A DNA stretch of 64,000 nucleotides from Prochilodus magdalenae (GCA_024036415.1 JAMWET010001353.1:404001-468000); one strand, 5' to 3'. Shown: positions 10,859 to 48,264, counted from the stretch's first letter. Numbers and translations are program-made. Notes: generated from the sequence alone by a model not told the origin.

Positions 10859-11152
10859 CAGTACCAAAGTAAAGTTTGGACACACCCAAACACATGAATG
10901 CAAAACCATCTTCAGCCTTTTTTTTTTTTTTTTTTTTTTACCAAATTGCTTAGAAGAATTAGAAAAAATGCTATATCAATCGTTATTGTAAGTTAAGAAA
11001 GCTCTAGCCTAATGTAAGGTTCCATTATGACTGTGTAATTCCACAAGTGCTAGTTTATAGTTTGATGTCTTCACTTTTATTCTATACTAAAGCATTAAGC
11101 TGATGATAAAGAAACCTTCTATGAGCCATGTCTAAACTTTTGCCTGGTACTG
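10859..11152. mobile_element. Tc1/mariner-type MITE
   Basis: The ends are CAGTACCAAAGTAAAGTTTG and, inverted, CAGTACCAGGCAAAAGTTTA, flanked by TA at 10857-10858 and 11153-11154. The element is 294 bp with no coding capacity. The CAGTACCAG-CAAAAGTTTGGACA terminus is a common nonautonomous Tc1-like end in fish genomes. A long T run (10918-10939) lies inside. Confidence 0.8.
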
Positions 11153-11154
11153 TA

Positions 11155-11985
11155 ATCCTGATACCCAAGATGATTATAATCAGGTGACCATGTGTACACT
11201 GGGGTAATGACATTAATTGGGTTAATGCTTAAGTCCCGCGTGGAACCTCAGCTGATACTACTATGAAGATGTTCAACCCTCTGAAAGCTGGGGGTTGTTC
11301 TGTAATGTTTGCAGTTGAATGTAGAGAAGTACACTCTATGTCTTTAATAGACTTTCTATCCCAGACTCCTGTGTGTTACATTACAGTTACAACAGTTTAA
11401 TTGCATTTGCCATAGCACAACACTGCTTGCATATATTGTCCTCCATACATGTTACAACCCAATGTTATAGGCCTGCAATGTCTGTGACCATTTTGGAGGT
11501 GCCTCTGTGTAAGAGAGGTCACCATCCTTCTACCCGGGAGATGTTACTCCATAGGTTATGTTGTCATGTCACCTTTGTTTTAATAAACTCATCATTAAAA
11601 AAATAGCTGCACCCAGAAGGAAGTGTGGGATTGCAGTGCTATTGGGAAGGAAGATAAAGGTTACCAGGAATATTAAATGATGAGCAATATGCATTGAGCT
11701 ACACATACGTTGTAGTGTCTCTCTGTGGCGTTGGGCTGCCATGTTTGCTAACACAACATGCCAGACGTCTCGGCATGAATTTGTAGATGTTCCTAATGGT
11801 GATAATCCATCCTATGCAGCTTGAATATCCTTATTATGAGCTAACACGGTGAGTTAAAAATGTTTTTTTTCTTTTCTCTTACCTTCTTTTAAGATATTGT
11901 TTTGGAGATACACATTTTTTAAAACAGCAATAATATGCAATGATGAGAAAAGGCACTGACAACATTATAGTGAGTTGATTTTTTT
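11155..11985. other. Intergenic sequence, no gene recognised
   Basis: I saw no exon, RNA gene or transposon end. The frame at 11373-11606 has no family signature. Confidence 0.35.
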
Positions 11986-11991
11986 TCTTCT

Positions 11992-11997
11992 TTATTT
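11992..11997 (-). terminator. Candidate dock5 polyadenylation signal
   Basis: This is the first AATAAA on the minus strand after the dock5 stop codon (TTTATT on the plus strand). It would give a 3' untranslated region of about 970 nt. No earlier canonical hexamer was found. Actual cleavage could use a variant signal. Confidence 0.35.
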
Positions 11998-12966
11998 ACA
12001 ATAAACATCCCATAAAACACTTCTGGCTACATGAAAAAACAAAGAGGAAGGCTGGCTAACATTAGCATGCTGTCTAACTGTTTCCAACCAATCAACAGCT
12101 ACAATATTACCACCACTCCCAACATTCAAGACTTTTAATGGAAACACTTCAATTGTAATGACTGAAATATATTGCCTGGTAAACACTGCAATTGCATTGG
12201 CTGAAATGTATTACCTGGTTACCCTAAAGTCTGTCGGAACAAGCTGTCTCAGTCAAGAACATAGAGCTCAGCCCAGCACACAAAAGCAATTTCCTTAACC
12301 ATAATGTGTTAGACTGTTATGTTTGGCTTGTCTGCCCAAACCAATATCAGCAATTTTGCAGGAATATCTAATTATTACAAACAACCTTCTGGCAAAAAGG
12401 GACTTTAGCTTTGCGGGACTGCACTCAATGCAAGGAGTTTACTATTTTGCATCAGGGACTGATGCCTCTTCTTTTGTGTCACTCCCCTTAACGGCAGTAC
12501 AGACTGCAAACGACCCCAAAGTACCCCAAATGGAGCTAATTAACTGGTTCCCTGAAGTTTGTTCCTGCATTATGCATTAAACATTGCTCTATTTAGTAAT
12601 ATGCATAAGTTGCAAAACAAGCTTAGTAAAAAGCTATTTGCTTACATAATAAATCAGATGTACATGTAGGCATTAACACCGATGCACTGAGGACTGCTTA
12701 TTTCATCCAACAACATTTAAACAGAAAAATTAAGGTTCAGGTAGCACATGAGTTCATTTCATTTAATTAGTTTTTCCTCATCATTATTAGAACTTTCATA
12801 ACTCTCCATTATTTCCTGTACACAGCTTCAGGCTAATGTTATTCTGATTAAAGGACCTTCCAGAGTCCACTAATATTACTCATAATACTAAAACCTGCTA
12901 ATATAAAACCAATCAGATCTACATCTATCCTGTCTGGATATAGAGATTATATTCCAGAAGAAACAA
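11998..12966 (-). other. Probable dock5 3' untranslated region
   Basis: This runs from the dock5 stop codon to the first canonical polyadenylation hexamer and has no coding signature. A short imperfect tandem repeat (about 44 bp, two units, 12141-12230, with TGACTGAAATATATTGCCTGG and a near copy) lies inside. Confidence 0.35.
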
Positions 12967-36843
<23,877 letters not shown>

Positions 36844-36847
36844 CTAA

Positions 36848-36854
<7 letters not shown>

Positions 36855-36925
<71 letters not shown>
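36855..36925. repeat. (GA)n microsatellite forming a dock5 polypyrimidine tract
   Basis: A perfect GA run of about 71 bp. On the dock5 strand it is (UC)n upstream of the acceptor of exon 36745-36843. Confidence 0.97.
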
Positions 36926-36930
<5 letters not shown>

Positions 36931-37934
36931 CAATCGAGGGCAAAGTGGTACATTACCGAGGTTGAACAGCAACTAATCAAAAAGTCCTGACACACATTTT
37001 GGGAAGGACAGGGAAAGATGGAGAAAGATGACATGCAACTTTTCAGATTACGCTTCAATCACTCAAAATCTATTTTCACCTCCTTCTCCTGCCCTCCATT
37101 CCAGCCTATCTCTCCTCCTTACCACTCCCCTCCCCCCATCCCACCACCACCAATGTCTTCGTTTAGGTGACACAGTGTAAAGGTGGGAGGATGATGAATG
37201 GCAGACGAGAAGGAAGAAAAAGTGATGGATGACGGATGGATGTTTGCAGATGGTGCGATAAGCTCCATCACTCAGTGGCATGTCAGCATCTTGACCGCAT
37301 TCTACTGATCAGGTGCATGTGTGGAAGTGTGTGTGGGACGTCTGTGCTTGTTATACTTTAGGACTTTTGAGCCTTTTCTGGAATTTTCTCTCAGGATGGC
37401 ATATAGCAAGGCATCATTTAAGGGATACCATGGATTTTTCTGATCTACTCTGCAACATACAATCTCAATGCTCAACAGCTGCAATGTGGAATGCCTTCCT
37501 GTACTTTACTGTAACTGAACAGGATAGAGCACCTGTTGACTCAAACAGATGCAGCAGACATTCGGTAATGAAATACTGGAATTCTCCTGTAAGTCTACAT
37601 AAGCTAAGTGATTTGTCTTACTTGTAAAGTCTCTGTCTCACAGAGAGCAGAACATTAGTATCAATGCAGCATCAGCCTCTGAGGTTCATCCGGGTGGAAT
37701 TTAATCTCAGACATTTTATGCCGGATACATTATTAATACACTGAAGATGAGAAATTCAAACAGAGAATTTAATTTGGAGATAAAAAACATTTGGTTCATC
37801 ACTCCACCTAGGATCCAGTTTCAATAACAGCCCCTCTTCTGTAGAGGTGAATCCTCCCACTAGGGTTTAGATTCCCACTTTATGTACAAACCTTTATTTG
37901 ACACATCCATAGGGAAAAGCCTGAGGATCAGGAG

Positions 37935-38146
37935 ATTTACATTTACAGCATTTAGCTGACACTCTTATCCAGAGCAACTTACAAGGTTAATGATTACAGG
38001 TAGGCCAACGTAGTGTTAGGAGTCTTGCCCAAGGACTCTTATTGGTGTAGCTCAGCATAGTCACCCAGACTGGGATTCGAACCCCAGTCTCCCACATGTA
38101 GAGGTGGCACCCTGAGTAGTAGTGTTACCCACTGAGCTACACCAAC
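37935..38146 (-). mobile_element. tRNA-derived SINE
   Basis: On the minus strand it begins TGGTGTAGCTCAGTGGGTAA (A-box-like) and has GGGGTTCGAATCCCAGTCTG (B box and arms) about 50 bp on. It ends GGATAAGAGTGTCAGCTAAA followed by TGCTGTAAATGTAAAT, the tail of widespread fish SINEs. The tRNA part cannot fold as a complete tRNA followed by a gene end, and a body follows it, so it is a SINE and not a tRNA gene. Confidence 0.85.
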
Positions 38147-38395
38147 CAATCATAGATACATTCAGGTATTTAGAAACCTTATGAAGCATGCATACTAAAA
38201 CTTTGATTGCTGATTTGGACAATACACAATACACAACCAGTCACTCTAGTATACTCTTGTGCCGTACAGTTAAAGACAACAGTCCATCTGTGGAAATTTG
38301 TGTAAGTTCATCATTCATCAAACACATTTGGAGATTTGATTTTTTTGATGTAAAGTTGCCATTTTGTAGGTACTTGTTTTTTTTTGGACAGCAAC

Positions 38396-38458
38396 GATAT
38401 ATATATATTTATATATGTATGTGTGTGTGTGTGTGTGTGTGTGCATGTGTGTGTGTAA
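38396..38458. repeat. (TA)n(TG)n microsatellite
   Basis: A TATA run followed by TATG and then a TG run to about 38456. Intronic. Confidence 0.9.
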
Positions 38459-40224
38459 CATACCTCAAAATTTGAAAATTTGGGACTGTTTTGTTGGTGA
38501 CATTGTGTTAATTTATGGGGCTATAACTGAACGCAGGGCAAAATGTGGGGGGAAATTCAGTTTTCTGATTATTATTGCAATAGCAATTTATTGCAATTTA
38601 TTGTTTTATATACATTAAGCCACTGGCCTTTTTGCCAAGATGAGATCCATTTTTTGGGCTTGGTGCTTGAACTTAATGTGCCAAACTGCCAGGTCACAGG
38701 TTCTAGGTAATTAGGTTTAATTCCCCCAATTCGAGCATATTAAGACAACACTGAACAACATGGGATATCTTGCTGCTATTTGGATATGAAAGTGTTTCAC
38801 TGTTAAGCCCTGGATGGAATACAAAGGAATTTTGGCTTCAAGCCGGCAGAGCTCTGCAAAGAAGCTGTTCAAACAACAATGATCTGCGACACACCAGCCA
38901 CCTGTGAGAGAGCGCTTTGCCAAAAAGAGAATTAGTGTTGCAAGGTTCTGTTTAAAATAAAGGTCACTCCTGTCAACACCTGTTCATGTTTCAGACATTC
39001 GGCAAGAAACTGAAAGTGTCTCATTTACTACAAATTCACAAAATCAGCATCTTTCATTCAATCCAGGGTTCAAACCCAAACCTCAATCAATGACTCATAA
39101 CAGTGAGGGAAAAGAAAAGTATTTTAGCTGGGTAAGATCTTTCAGTGATAGCTCCTTTTGCACCTGCTTTTTTAAAACTGAGAGAGAAGGTGTCAAGCAT
39201 ATTTGAGTTGACAGCCCGGTGTAAAAATAAGATATCTAGCTGATATAAATAAACCGCTGAATATTTCTTGCTTTCTCTGAGAGATGCAGGGAGAGGATTT
39301 CATAGCTGGCTTTAAATTCTGCTTACTGGAAATGCGCTGATCACACAAACGTCTGCTCCTCTGAGGAGCTTTAGTGTTTGCGGCTATGTGTGCGTGTGAA
39401 TGATTGCTCTATTGTTATTGCATTTGTACTTTCGTCTGAGTTTGAAAGTGGATGATAGAAGACAAAAGCACATCTCACACACGTATACCCAGCTAACAAA
39501 GAGGCAGAAGATACTACAGGGCGAGTTACATGTGGAAGTTAAAAGAGAACTATAAAAAAGAGGAGTTCCTATAAAAACGTGGGTGTGAGTGCATATGGCA
39601 GTGCATACATACACATACACACAATGACATATGCTAACAGAGATGGGCTGGAACATCCAAATCTCTCTCACACGCACATGGAGGTGTGTAGGGGATAAAG
39701 CGGAAGAATGAAGTGTAATCTGTCTTATGTAACAAATCTTATTAAATAGAAGAGAGTGTCATCTATACGGCCAGATGGCTTATGCTGCAGAATGAAAATG
39801 ACACCACAAACATACGCTCACAGACACAAACACAATCCCCATTAATGGGCATACCAACAAAACAATAAAAATTTTGCTCTTTATGCTTTATCCTGTAGTT
39901 GCACAGTATTCGATTGTACTTATTCCTTTCCACACTGAAACAGGATGGCTTCTAACCAATGTGTTAAATGGACTGTCCATATGAAACAATATCAGAGCAG
40001 AATAATCATCTTAATGCTTTCACAAGCTTTACATAATACCTTCATTTTTAAGCCCTATAATGAAAGCTCCGCTCATGTCCATTTCAAGGTTTGTTTCTCT
40101 CATGGGAATACAGACACTGCTTCTATTTGCTTTGAACTCTCTAAGCTATGGCAGTAAACTTTAATCAAAGTTTACTTATCTGATGCAAATCTGAAAATGC
40201 TAATTTATATATATACACACCGTT

Positions 40225-40560
40225 TGGGACATAAGCAAGAACAGGCCTTGGAACCTGACTGTCTCAACAGCTGACTGTGGACATTCAGCAAGCAGAGATG
40301 CTTTCTATGAGTCATCCTGTTAGCGCTAGCACCATTGGTCGTTGGCTACACAATGTAGGACTACATGCATGCAGTGCAGACCAATACAACGACTGCACTT
40401 AACACCATATCAGCGTCACCAAAGCCTGCAATGGTATCATGCTAGACTGTCATGAAGTGACTGGAATGACAGTGGGTCGTCTTCAGTAGTGAGTCAGGCT
40501 TTTGTCTTGCCGGAAACGACCAATGAATCAATGTATGGAGGCACAGTGGTCAGCAAGAGG
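40225..40560 (+). mobile_element. Degenerate Tc1-like transposon relic
   Basis: At 40474-40533 one frame reads VVFSSESGFCLAGNDQ then a stop. The pattern is the FSDESRFCLG block around the first catalytic Asp of Tc1 transposases, with Asp replaced by Ser. About 230 bp upstream (SHPVSASTIGRWL near 40314) fits the helix-turn-helix region. Ends were not found. Confidence 0.6.
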
Positions 40561-43559
40561 ATAAACAGTTTGTTGTCACGAATACGCGTCTGTTTGAGAA
40601 TATTCAAGGTGCATGGGATGGATTATCAGCATCCGACACTTCTGGGTGCAGATATTCTGATGTTGAGCGTTACTGCTTTCGCATTATTGTGTATAATGGC
40701 TAAAGAAGTTAATATGGCAAAGCGTAAGTGCTTTTTCTTTTATATCATCTTATTCTTATTACGATAAGAAAATAGCTCTGCAAAACTTAAAAAGTGTTTG
40801 TAACACTGGTTGGCAATTATATATTTACTGAAAACGAGGCTTTCTGTCAAAACCTGTGGGTACAACATTGGGAGAGACTATTGTGTGAGTTGGAAAAATT
40901 GACCGATTGTTTAGAATATGGAGGCAGCAATAATAACTGCTGCTAGTGACTCACCTACACTCACCTACCAGGATAAGGAGGATTCTGTCCAAAGTAATTC
41001 TATGTTGTATTATATGGAAGTGATTACTGACTGATTAGGAGAGAGCTTGTGTTTGTCAAAGACATGAATGTACGTGACACAGAAGCCTGTGTCAAGTGAG
41101 TGACTGGCTTCTGACAGGATTGCAGGACTGTTGAATGTCCTATTTGATGGATATTCCTATGAGGGACATAAAGGGTCACTGTGCGTAGTACAGTGTTTAC
41201 CAGTCCTGTTTCTGTCAACACTAACTTGTGCATTTCAGGGTTTTCACTGGTCCCAACATTCCTCAATAGCCTCATGATGCTTAACCCAACAGATTCAAAT
41301 TGGCCTTGATATTTTAATGAAATAAGTGTATGTGCATATTTTGTTGATGCCTTGCATGTGTGACATGGTAACCAGACACATGTGTACAGTCTAATTAATT
41401 TCATCCACAGCTGCTTACTGAAGTCATTTACCATCAGAGTTTTTTAAGCAACTCTCTAAAGGCAGATGCATTGTGGGACAAGGACGGGAGTGACACATCA
41501 TGCAAAACACCTACTTATATTTCTCACTTGTGAACGAGAAAATATAATATGCAATGTTATTCGCTTCTAACGTCACTTTAAATGTGGTTGCATGTGTTAT
41601 GACTCTGGCCCAACATGACTTGTGTAGTTTTGCACACAGTCTCATTTTACACGTGCCTTCACTGACACTTCTAGGCCAAATCAACTTAAATTTGGCAAGG
41701 CCCCATCCCCTGGAGCAGCTGAGGGTTAAGGGCCTTATGCAAGTGTACAAGGAAAGCAGCATAGCGGAATTTCATGTGGGACTAAATCTAAAACCGGTGA
41801 TTTTATTCAGGTCTCCATGGATAGCACATGGCCCAGCTGAGACCTGAATCCCAGAAATGTAAAAATAAAAATTCAGACTTTTGAATGTCTGATGCTAATG
41901 GTTTACTTATGGGATATTCTTTTGTCGATTTTTATGGGTAACAGTGAGCCATATGGTACCAGAAGTGCAATCAGGAAGTCGTATTAATCTACCTAACTGT
42001 ATGACAAAGTTTAAGTGTATGATGGCACACAGTTTGCTGTCTAAGCTTACTAACTTGCTAGATAGCAAATTTTATACACCCTATAAACATTTTTTAAAAG
42101 TCTGAAATTGTATCCTATTTGTTCTGTCATCAGTTAAGAATCTTAACCAATAAACAACTTCAGTTAAGACTTTAGGATAGGAGCTATTACTATTATTATT
42201 TATTTTATTTATCTTGGTAACAGTTTAACACATCACTCCATCCTCCGTACTGTCTCAGACTGGTGTTTCTTCTTCACTTCATAAACCTTAATCTGCCTGT
42301 ACATCCCGACTCCTGCCCTCTGCACTTTAATATACACACTCAACTCCTCACAATGTAAGGTTTACAGGTATGTAAGGTATTTTGTGTGTGTGTGTGTGTG
42401 TGTGTACTGTGTGATATGTCACTCTGTGTGCACTGTAAGCTAATGTAACTAAACTAAATTATTATACACTTTAAGACATCCCCAGTGATGTCCTAACATC
42501 TGTTTTAACTTCTATTAACACAAAGTAATATTTTAACTTCCGTTTCTGTTGTTGTGTGCAGTGGAGCCAGTACAGGCAGCCCAGATCACTACAACTAGTA
42601 TAATGATGTTCCATTTAACTACACAGCAAACAATGATTTCACATCTCAGGTGTCTTTTTCTAACAGTGTCTTTTTCTAACAGTGTGACCCCTCTCATTAT
42701 CCTGGTGTGTTAATGTTGATAAAACATTGTATCTTTGTTTTTAACTCTGTTTTTAAATTGGTAATGTATGCTGTCTGACCAACTAACTTACATTTTACCA
42801 GTACTTTAATTATGTATTTACATTTTAGCTGTGTGCATATGGACGATCATGTGGTATCAGACATGGCAGGGCAGCTAATTATCAACTTCAACTGTAGTTT
42901 CCTGACTAAAGATAAGATAAATTCCTAAACTGCTATATGTTCTTAACCTGTCAGTCTGAAGACAAGTGGATAAGTCGTTTCTGTGTTACAGCTCCTGATG
43001 AAACTGTGTACATTTGATTACAGACTAATCTGTCACTTTAAGGTGGCTGCATTAGCATGTTCAGACATGCATTCTCAACCCTGTTCAGAATCAGTTCTTC
43101 AGATCTGTCATTTTCCTCTCTCACAAAATCTCCCTCCTCCATGTCTCACTAGGCAGCCCCATCTCTAAGTGGCAATCTTTTATTCCCCATCTTTTCAGAA
43201 ATGGAATATTTAAGTTACATGATTTTTGATGCCATGGGCATCGCAGCCGTGCGTGCACAAACAGATGCGCACATGCACTTTAAAGTTTCAGCAGCCAAGA
43301 CAGCCAGGGAGAAAGGAAAACAGGGAGAAGGGGTGAAAGAAAAAGGGAAGAGGATAAGCAAGAGTGAAGCGAGGAAGTTAAAAGACAAGCAAAGGAGAAA
43401 AGGCAGAGGAACTGATAGCATGAGAGAAGAGAGGGGAGCAGCGTAACAACAAGCGCCTTCTCACACGTCTCAGGTTGTGCATGGCTGTTTATAGGTGACA
43501 GCACAGATCACAAAGACACAATAAGAAACTGAGAAGGACTAAAGACTATAACTACAGGG

Positions 43560-43783
43560 ATGAGCCTGGGGAGGATAGAGATGGATAGATAGAAGGAGAG
43601 AGAGAGAGAGAACAGGAATAGCTGAAAATGAATGACAGAGAGGGAAATGAGGAAGAAGTAGGGGAGGAAAGCAAAATAAAAGGGAATGAGAACCCCCAGG
43701 CTTTAAAACAGCAAAAACAGTTCTGCCAAAATGAGAGTGTGAGGATTTACTATAGAAGACAAGGGAGGAAGAGAGAGAAAGAA

Positions 43784-43839
<56 letters not shown>

Positions 43840-43862
43840 GTGGGAGAAGAAAGACAGTCCAC
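43560..43862. repeat. Purine-rich block with (GA)n
   Basis: A/G-dominated plus strand with GA runs at 43764-43838. Frames of over 100 codons across this and the following block are compositional. Confidence 0.85.
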
Positions 43863-43925
43863 AGGTACTCATTAGACACATCAACGGCTGGAAGGCCGCG
43901 CCAAGAACAGGCAGAACTAAAAGAG

Positions 43926-44034
43926 TGTGTGCGTGTGTGTGTGTGCGTCTGCATGTGTGTGCGTCTGCATGTGTGAGTGTGTATGCATGTGTGTGTGTGT
44001 GTGTGTATGTGTGTGTGCGTGTGTGTCTGTGTGG
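43926..44034. repeat. (GT)n-rich compound microsatellite
   Basis: GTGT with GTGC, CTGCAT and TGAG interruptions over about 108 bp. It separates a purine-rich block from a pyrimidine-rich one. Confidence 0.92.
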
Positions 44035-44094
44035 AGAGTTTCATGGTCACTTGCCTCTTGTCCTGATTTCAGTTCACTCCTGTCTCGCCTCAGG

Positions 44095-44935
44095 CTGCCA
44101 GACTCAACAACCTCATCTACATCTTTTTTCCTCAGTTCCTTTCATTTTTCCTGTTCCCTCGGTGCCCTCCTCACCCTTTCTCTTCTGCTGCCTGCACACT
44201 CCATTTCTCCTTCCACTGCTCCCTCCCTCTTGCTTTCTTCACCTTCACTGTCTTTTCCTCTGTCTTTTCACTATGTCCTCTCTCTTTTTGTTCACCTCTT
44301 TTCTCCCTCTCTTCTTTTTACTCTCACAATGAAAGGAGAGAGCAAGGGAGAAATGCAGTGGTTACTCTTTTTCCCACCTTCCTTTTTTCTGTTTGTTTTT
44401 GTTTTCCTCTCAACTCTTTCCCCCCCTCCATCTTTATCTTGTCTTTCCCGACACTTGTTTTCCCTTCTTTCCCATCTCTCCTCTTTCTGAATCTTCCCTG
44501 GTTTAGCTCCTTCTTTTCGCCTTGCCTTCTTTTGTCTGGTCTGTCTCTTTTCTTTAAAAATCTCTCTCCACCTTTCCCTCCTTTCTCTCATATGCATCCT
44601 GTTGGAGGACACTGACTTTCTTTTTTCTTTCATCTCTCCCTTTTTTTATTCCTCTCGTGTCCTTCCCTGTCTCAATTTTCTTCCTCTGTCTCTTTTTTCT
44701 CATTCACATCTTTTTTTTCCCTTCCTTTCTTTTCACTTCAATCCACCCCTTCTCCTTCTCCCTCTCTTTTCTCTTCTATTTCTCCTCTATTTTCCATCTT
44801 GTTCCTCTTTTCCTCGCTCCCTTTCTCTTATTCCTATTTTCTCTTTTTCTCTCCATTTCATCTCTCCATTTCATCTCTCCATTTCATCTCTCCCTTTCTC
44901 TCTCTGCCCTCTATTTCTCTTGTCTCTCTCTATAA
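44095..44935. repeat. 840-bp pyrimidine-rich block
   Basis: The plus strand is overwhelmingly C and T (TCTTTTTCTC-type sequence) with a short tandem CTCCATTTCAT at 44852-44893. It carries several overlapping long frames in all plus-strand phases, the signature of skewed composition and not of genes. Confidence 0.9.
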
Positions 44936-46020
44936 ATGAGCACCCTGAGAAGTCATTACAGTTCTAAATCAAATTAAAGTAAGCTTAGCCTGAGCAAACA
45001 GCGGCTACACCTACAGCCTTCACCCTGGCAGGTGTGTGTGTTCGTGTGACATTCTAAATGCTAATGAAACACCATGCGTGTGTGTGTTTGAGAAAATCAC
45101 GCCTCACACACAATCTGTTTCCTCTATCGCGGAGGCATATGCAAGGTGAGCACCAACACCTCTGGCCCCAATGCGCAGCGCTCCTTAATTTCAAACAGAA
45201 CACTCAGACGTGCTGTTTATCTTTAAAGAGAAACACATCACATACCTGCACACACAGACACACAGATGCAAACGTATGTCTACCAAAGGGCATGCATTCA
45301 CATTTTTCCTTGGCTCATTTATCCCTCTATAAATCTTGCCCGTACCACACTGCAGTTGGAGGGACGGGACCTATTGTTTGTGAGTCTGGTGCTCAAATTT
45401 GCTGCAGTTCACTGTCCCCAGGACACCAGACCACATTTTAGGGTAAGATGTCCTGAAAATGACTAGAAATCTTGGTCTCAGGGATCATTATATACGGTTT
45501 CAAAACTTGATGGCCTCTCTCTCACTCCGTCTGACTCATTTCTCACAGGGGGTTTGGCTTTTGTCTCTTTCCTGCTGAAGGTTAGTAAAGTATAGCCCAT
45601 GGGAACACGTCCTGTAGCAATAAGAAGGTAAAAAGCAGCTCTTTCCATGTTTTTCCTCCTCTCAATCATTTTCCACACAGCAGAAAAATGTGTCAAGTGA
45701 GAGAAATAAACGAGTGCTGAATGCATGCTACAAGATCATAAAATTAGATCTTCCGGTTACCATCCGGTGATCAGATAAATATTATAGTCATCGATAATTC
45801 CCTCCTATGAACTGACCTTCCCTCACCCCTCTGCCTTACTCAGCTCATTGCATTGACTTGATTTACTGACCAGTGACCAGAGAAAGAGATGGACAGACAG
45901 CGTGAGTGGGAGAGGGATATAGATAGATGTAGAGGAATGAATAGTTGTTGAGAGGGCGGACAGAGGGAGAACAAGAAAACATCAGACAGAGAGAAACAGA
46001 CAGACAGACAGACAGAGAGA

Positions 46021-46032
46021 GGGGGGGGGGGG
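46021..46032. repeat. Poly-G run
   Basis: Eleven or twelve consecutive G after a (GACA)n/(GA)n tract (45990-46020). A candidate for quadruplex formation. Confidence 0.85.
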
Positions 46033-46299
46033 TGGAATAAACCAGATGCATCTGAAGCTGCCTGACAGCCTATGCAATACATCAGTGAAGGCTAGGCATA
46101 TAAATCTGTGACTGTATATCAGCAAAAGGCACAGAGGAGACTGTTTGTAAATGTATGTGGTGTGTGTGTGTGTGTATTCTAGTGTGTGTGTGTGTGTTCC
46201 TGCTTGTCCCAGGAGTTTGGACCTGTGTACAGCCAGAGTTCTGTACTGCACTCTAGTATAGCACAGCAAGGCAGAGAAAACCAGGACACACAGCGAGAT

Positions 46300-46658
46300 T
46301 AACACACACACACTCACATGTGCGCGTGCACACCGCGGAGAGATTGAGGGAGGGAGAGGGGGAGGAACGAAAGGCTCGGTTAACCAGTAGACGGAGGCAG
46401 ACAAACGCAAGAGAGACTCAGTGAGAGAGAGAGAGGAGTGTGTGTGTGTGTGGGGCAGAAAAGAGAGTGGAGGAATAAAAGAGAAGAACAAAAACAAAAA
46501 TCCGTCCGGGAAAAACGGAAATACGTGCTGAAGTGTCAACAGTCTCTAAGGAATGAAAGATAAATAAGAAGAATGAAAGAGAGAGGGAGTGACACAGAAA
46601 TGGAGTAAAAGAGAGGAAAAGAAGAGACGGACATGGTGATCAGACACTCTTTATGAAG
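46300..46658 (+). promoter_or_regulatory. Speculative noncoding first exon/promoter for the INSYN2-family gene
   Basis: A GA-rich segment with a few CpGs (TGTGCGCGTGCACACCGCGGAG at 46319-46340) ends in a usable donor, TATGAAG|GTCAGT at 46658/46659, on the strand of the INSYN2-family gene. The purine-rich first-exon look is the only support. Confidence 0.2.
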
Positions 46659-47725
46659 GTCAGTACTTTACTTGTGTGCGTACGTGTGTGTATGTGTGTG
46701 AGAGATAAACTGATGTCATAGCAGAATCAATCTTATACACAGTGTTTAATTCAGGTCATCAGAAATAAGCAAGTTTACTGTGTGTAAATCACACAACTCA
46801 CCGAGTGTTAAGCTTAGCACCGAGACAATAAAGGCAATAAGAGTAGTGCAGTGTACAGCTGTAGGAACAAGAGAGACTGGACATTATAACAGTGGCATTA
46901 CAACCGCATAACAAACCCTGTCCCAGGAGTTCACATTGTGTGTTTTGGGTTTATATGGCCTGTTGCATTATATTATATATATATATATTATATTATATGC
47001 TCTCTAGACTGTAACGAAACCCACTGTCAGATCACTGACACTCTAGACAAGCAATTTCTAAAAAGGTAGCTGACCTGACAAGATTCTGCAGTTCACTGTT
47101 GATAAATTGGTTAATTCATAAATACATCAAACTTCTGTAAGCATGAAAATCATTGGCACATCAAAGTAGCTCAAGGTCTCCTAAAATTACAACATACAGC
47201 ATGTGTGACTGTCTGATGTATATACTTTAGAACAGTAACTGTAAATGACCAAATACCAAAACATATAAAGGTTTCTATTGAGCATCTACCTTATTATTAA
47301 GTGCTTAGAAATAAACATGACTATGCGGAAAGTGATCACATGTAGTATTTTCAGCTATACGTAAAACCATCGGTTTTATATCAGGGTACAGTGCACCCTG
47401 ATATGATCAAGTAGCGTGCAGTATGAGTGGACTATAGGAGCCAAACAAAATCTACAATAGAGAAAGACAGATACATATACATCCCTGCTATCTTCACTTC
47501 TGTCATTTTTCAGGTTTTGACATCATTTGAAAATGTCTGTTGTCCATTATCTTACGTGTCCATTTGTGAATTTCATGAGGGATGGACCAAAGGAAATGGC
47601 CCAAAATGATTAGTGAGGAAAAAAAAGTCTGGTTCCATTGTCTTACGTTAAAACCCAGGTACACTTTTTCCTTTTTCTGTAAAGTTAGCATTTTTAGAAA
47701 CACAAGGTTTTGCTCTGAAAACAGT

Positions 47726-47731
47726 GAAAGA

Positions 47732-47770
<39 letters not shown>

Positions 47771-47788
47771 GAGAGAGAGAGAGAGGAA

Positions 47789-47819
<31 letters not shown>

Positions 47820-47820
47820 T
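47726..47820. repeat. (GA)n(GACA)n microsatellite
   Basis: GA runs with GGAAAG interruptions, followed by five GACA units at 47799-47818. Confidence 0.92.
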
Positions 47821-48190
47821 GGACTGAGAAAGGTATAGAGGTTGTTCTGTCTAGGGTATTTTCAGCTTGAATGCGTTCTCTGAATGGACCAGGAAGCACT
47901 CCTGTGAATTGTTCTGAATATAAAGGTATAATATGTGCTAAATGTCATACATGTAAATGTAATTCAACTTGAACTTGACTTGAAATATTTAGTCTACACT
48001 TTACTGCTATATAGTATCTTATTTTACACTACGTTATATTATAAACAGTGATGACAGAAGATCTGTTTTAATCTGCATGCATGACTCAAAGATGTGTGTG
48101 TGTGTGTGTGTTTATATGCGCATGTTCTCATGTTGCATAAAAGCAGGTGTGTAATCCTACCCATCTGTCCAAGAGAGCTTTAATGCAGCA

Positions 48191-48191
48191 T

Positions 48192-48264
<73 letters not shown>
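48191..48264. repeat. (TG)n microsatellite
   Basis: About 74 bp of TG with one TATG interruption at 48218. A second (TG)n lies at 48494-48528. Confidence 0.95.

Noticed and set aside
37935..38146. tRNA-like sequence with A and B boxes
   Set aside because: Continues into a SINE body and tail, and the tRNA region is degenerate; not a tRNA gene.
41024..41434. 136-codon minus-strand frame of normal composition
   Set aside because: No recognisable domain, no flanking splice signals that join it to dock5 in phase, and no codon-usage support by eye. Could be revisited with a protein search.
43628..44490. Long plus-strand open frames (up to 234 codons) across 43.6-44.5 kb
   Set aside because: They run through GA, GT and CT microsatellites and stay open in several frames at once; the peptides are pure RE, CV and SL repeats.
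45982..46539. 185-codon minus-strand frame
   Set aside because: Crosses GA-rich and CA-rich low-complexity sequence, has no domain signature, and is the complement of a purine-rich tract.
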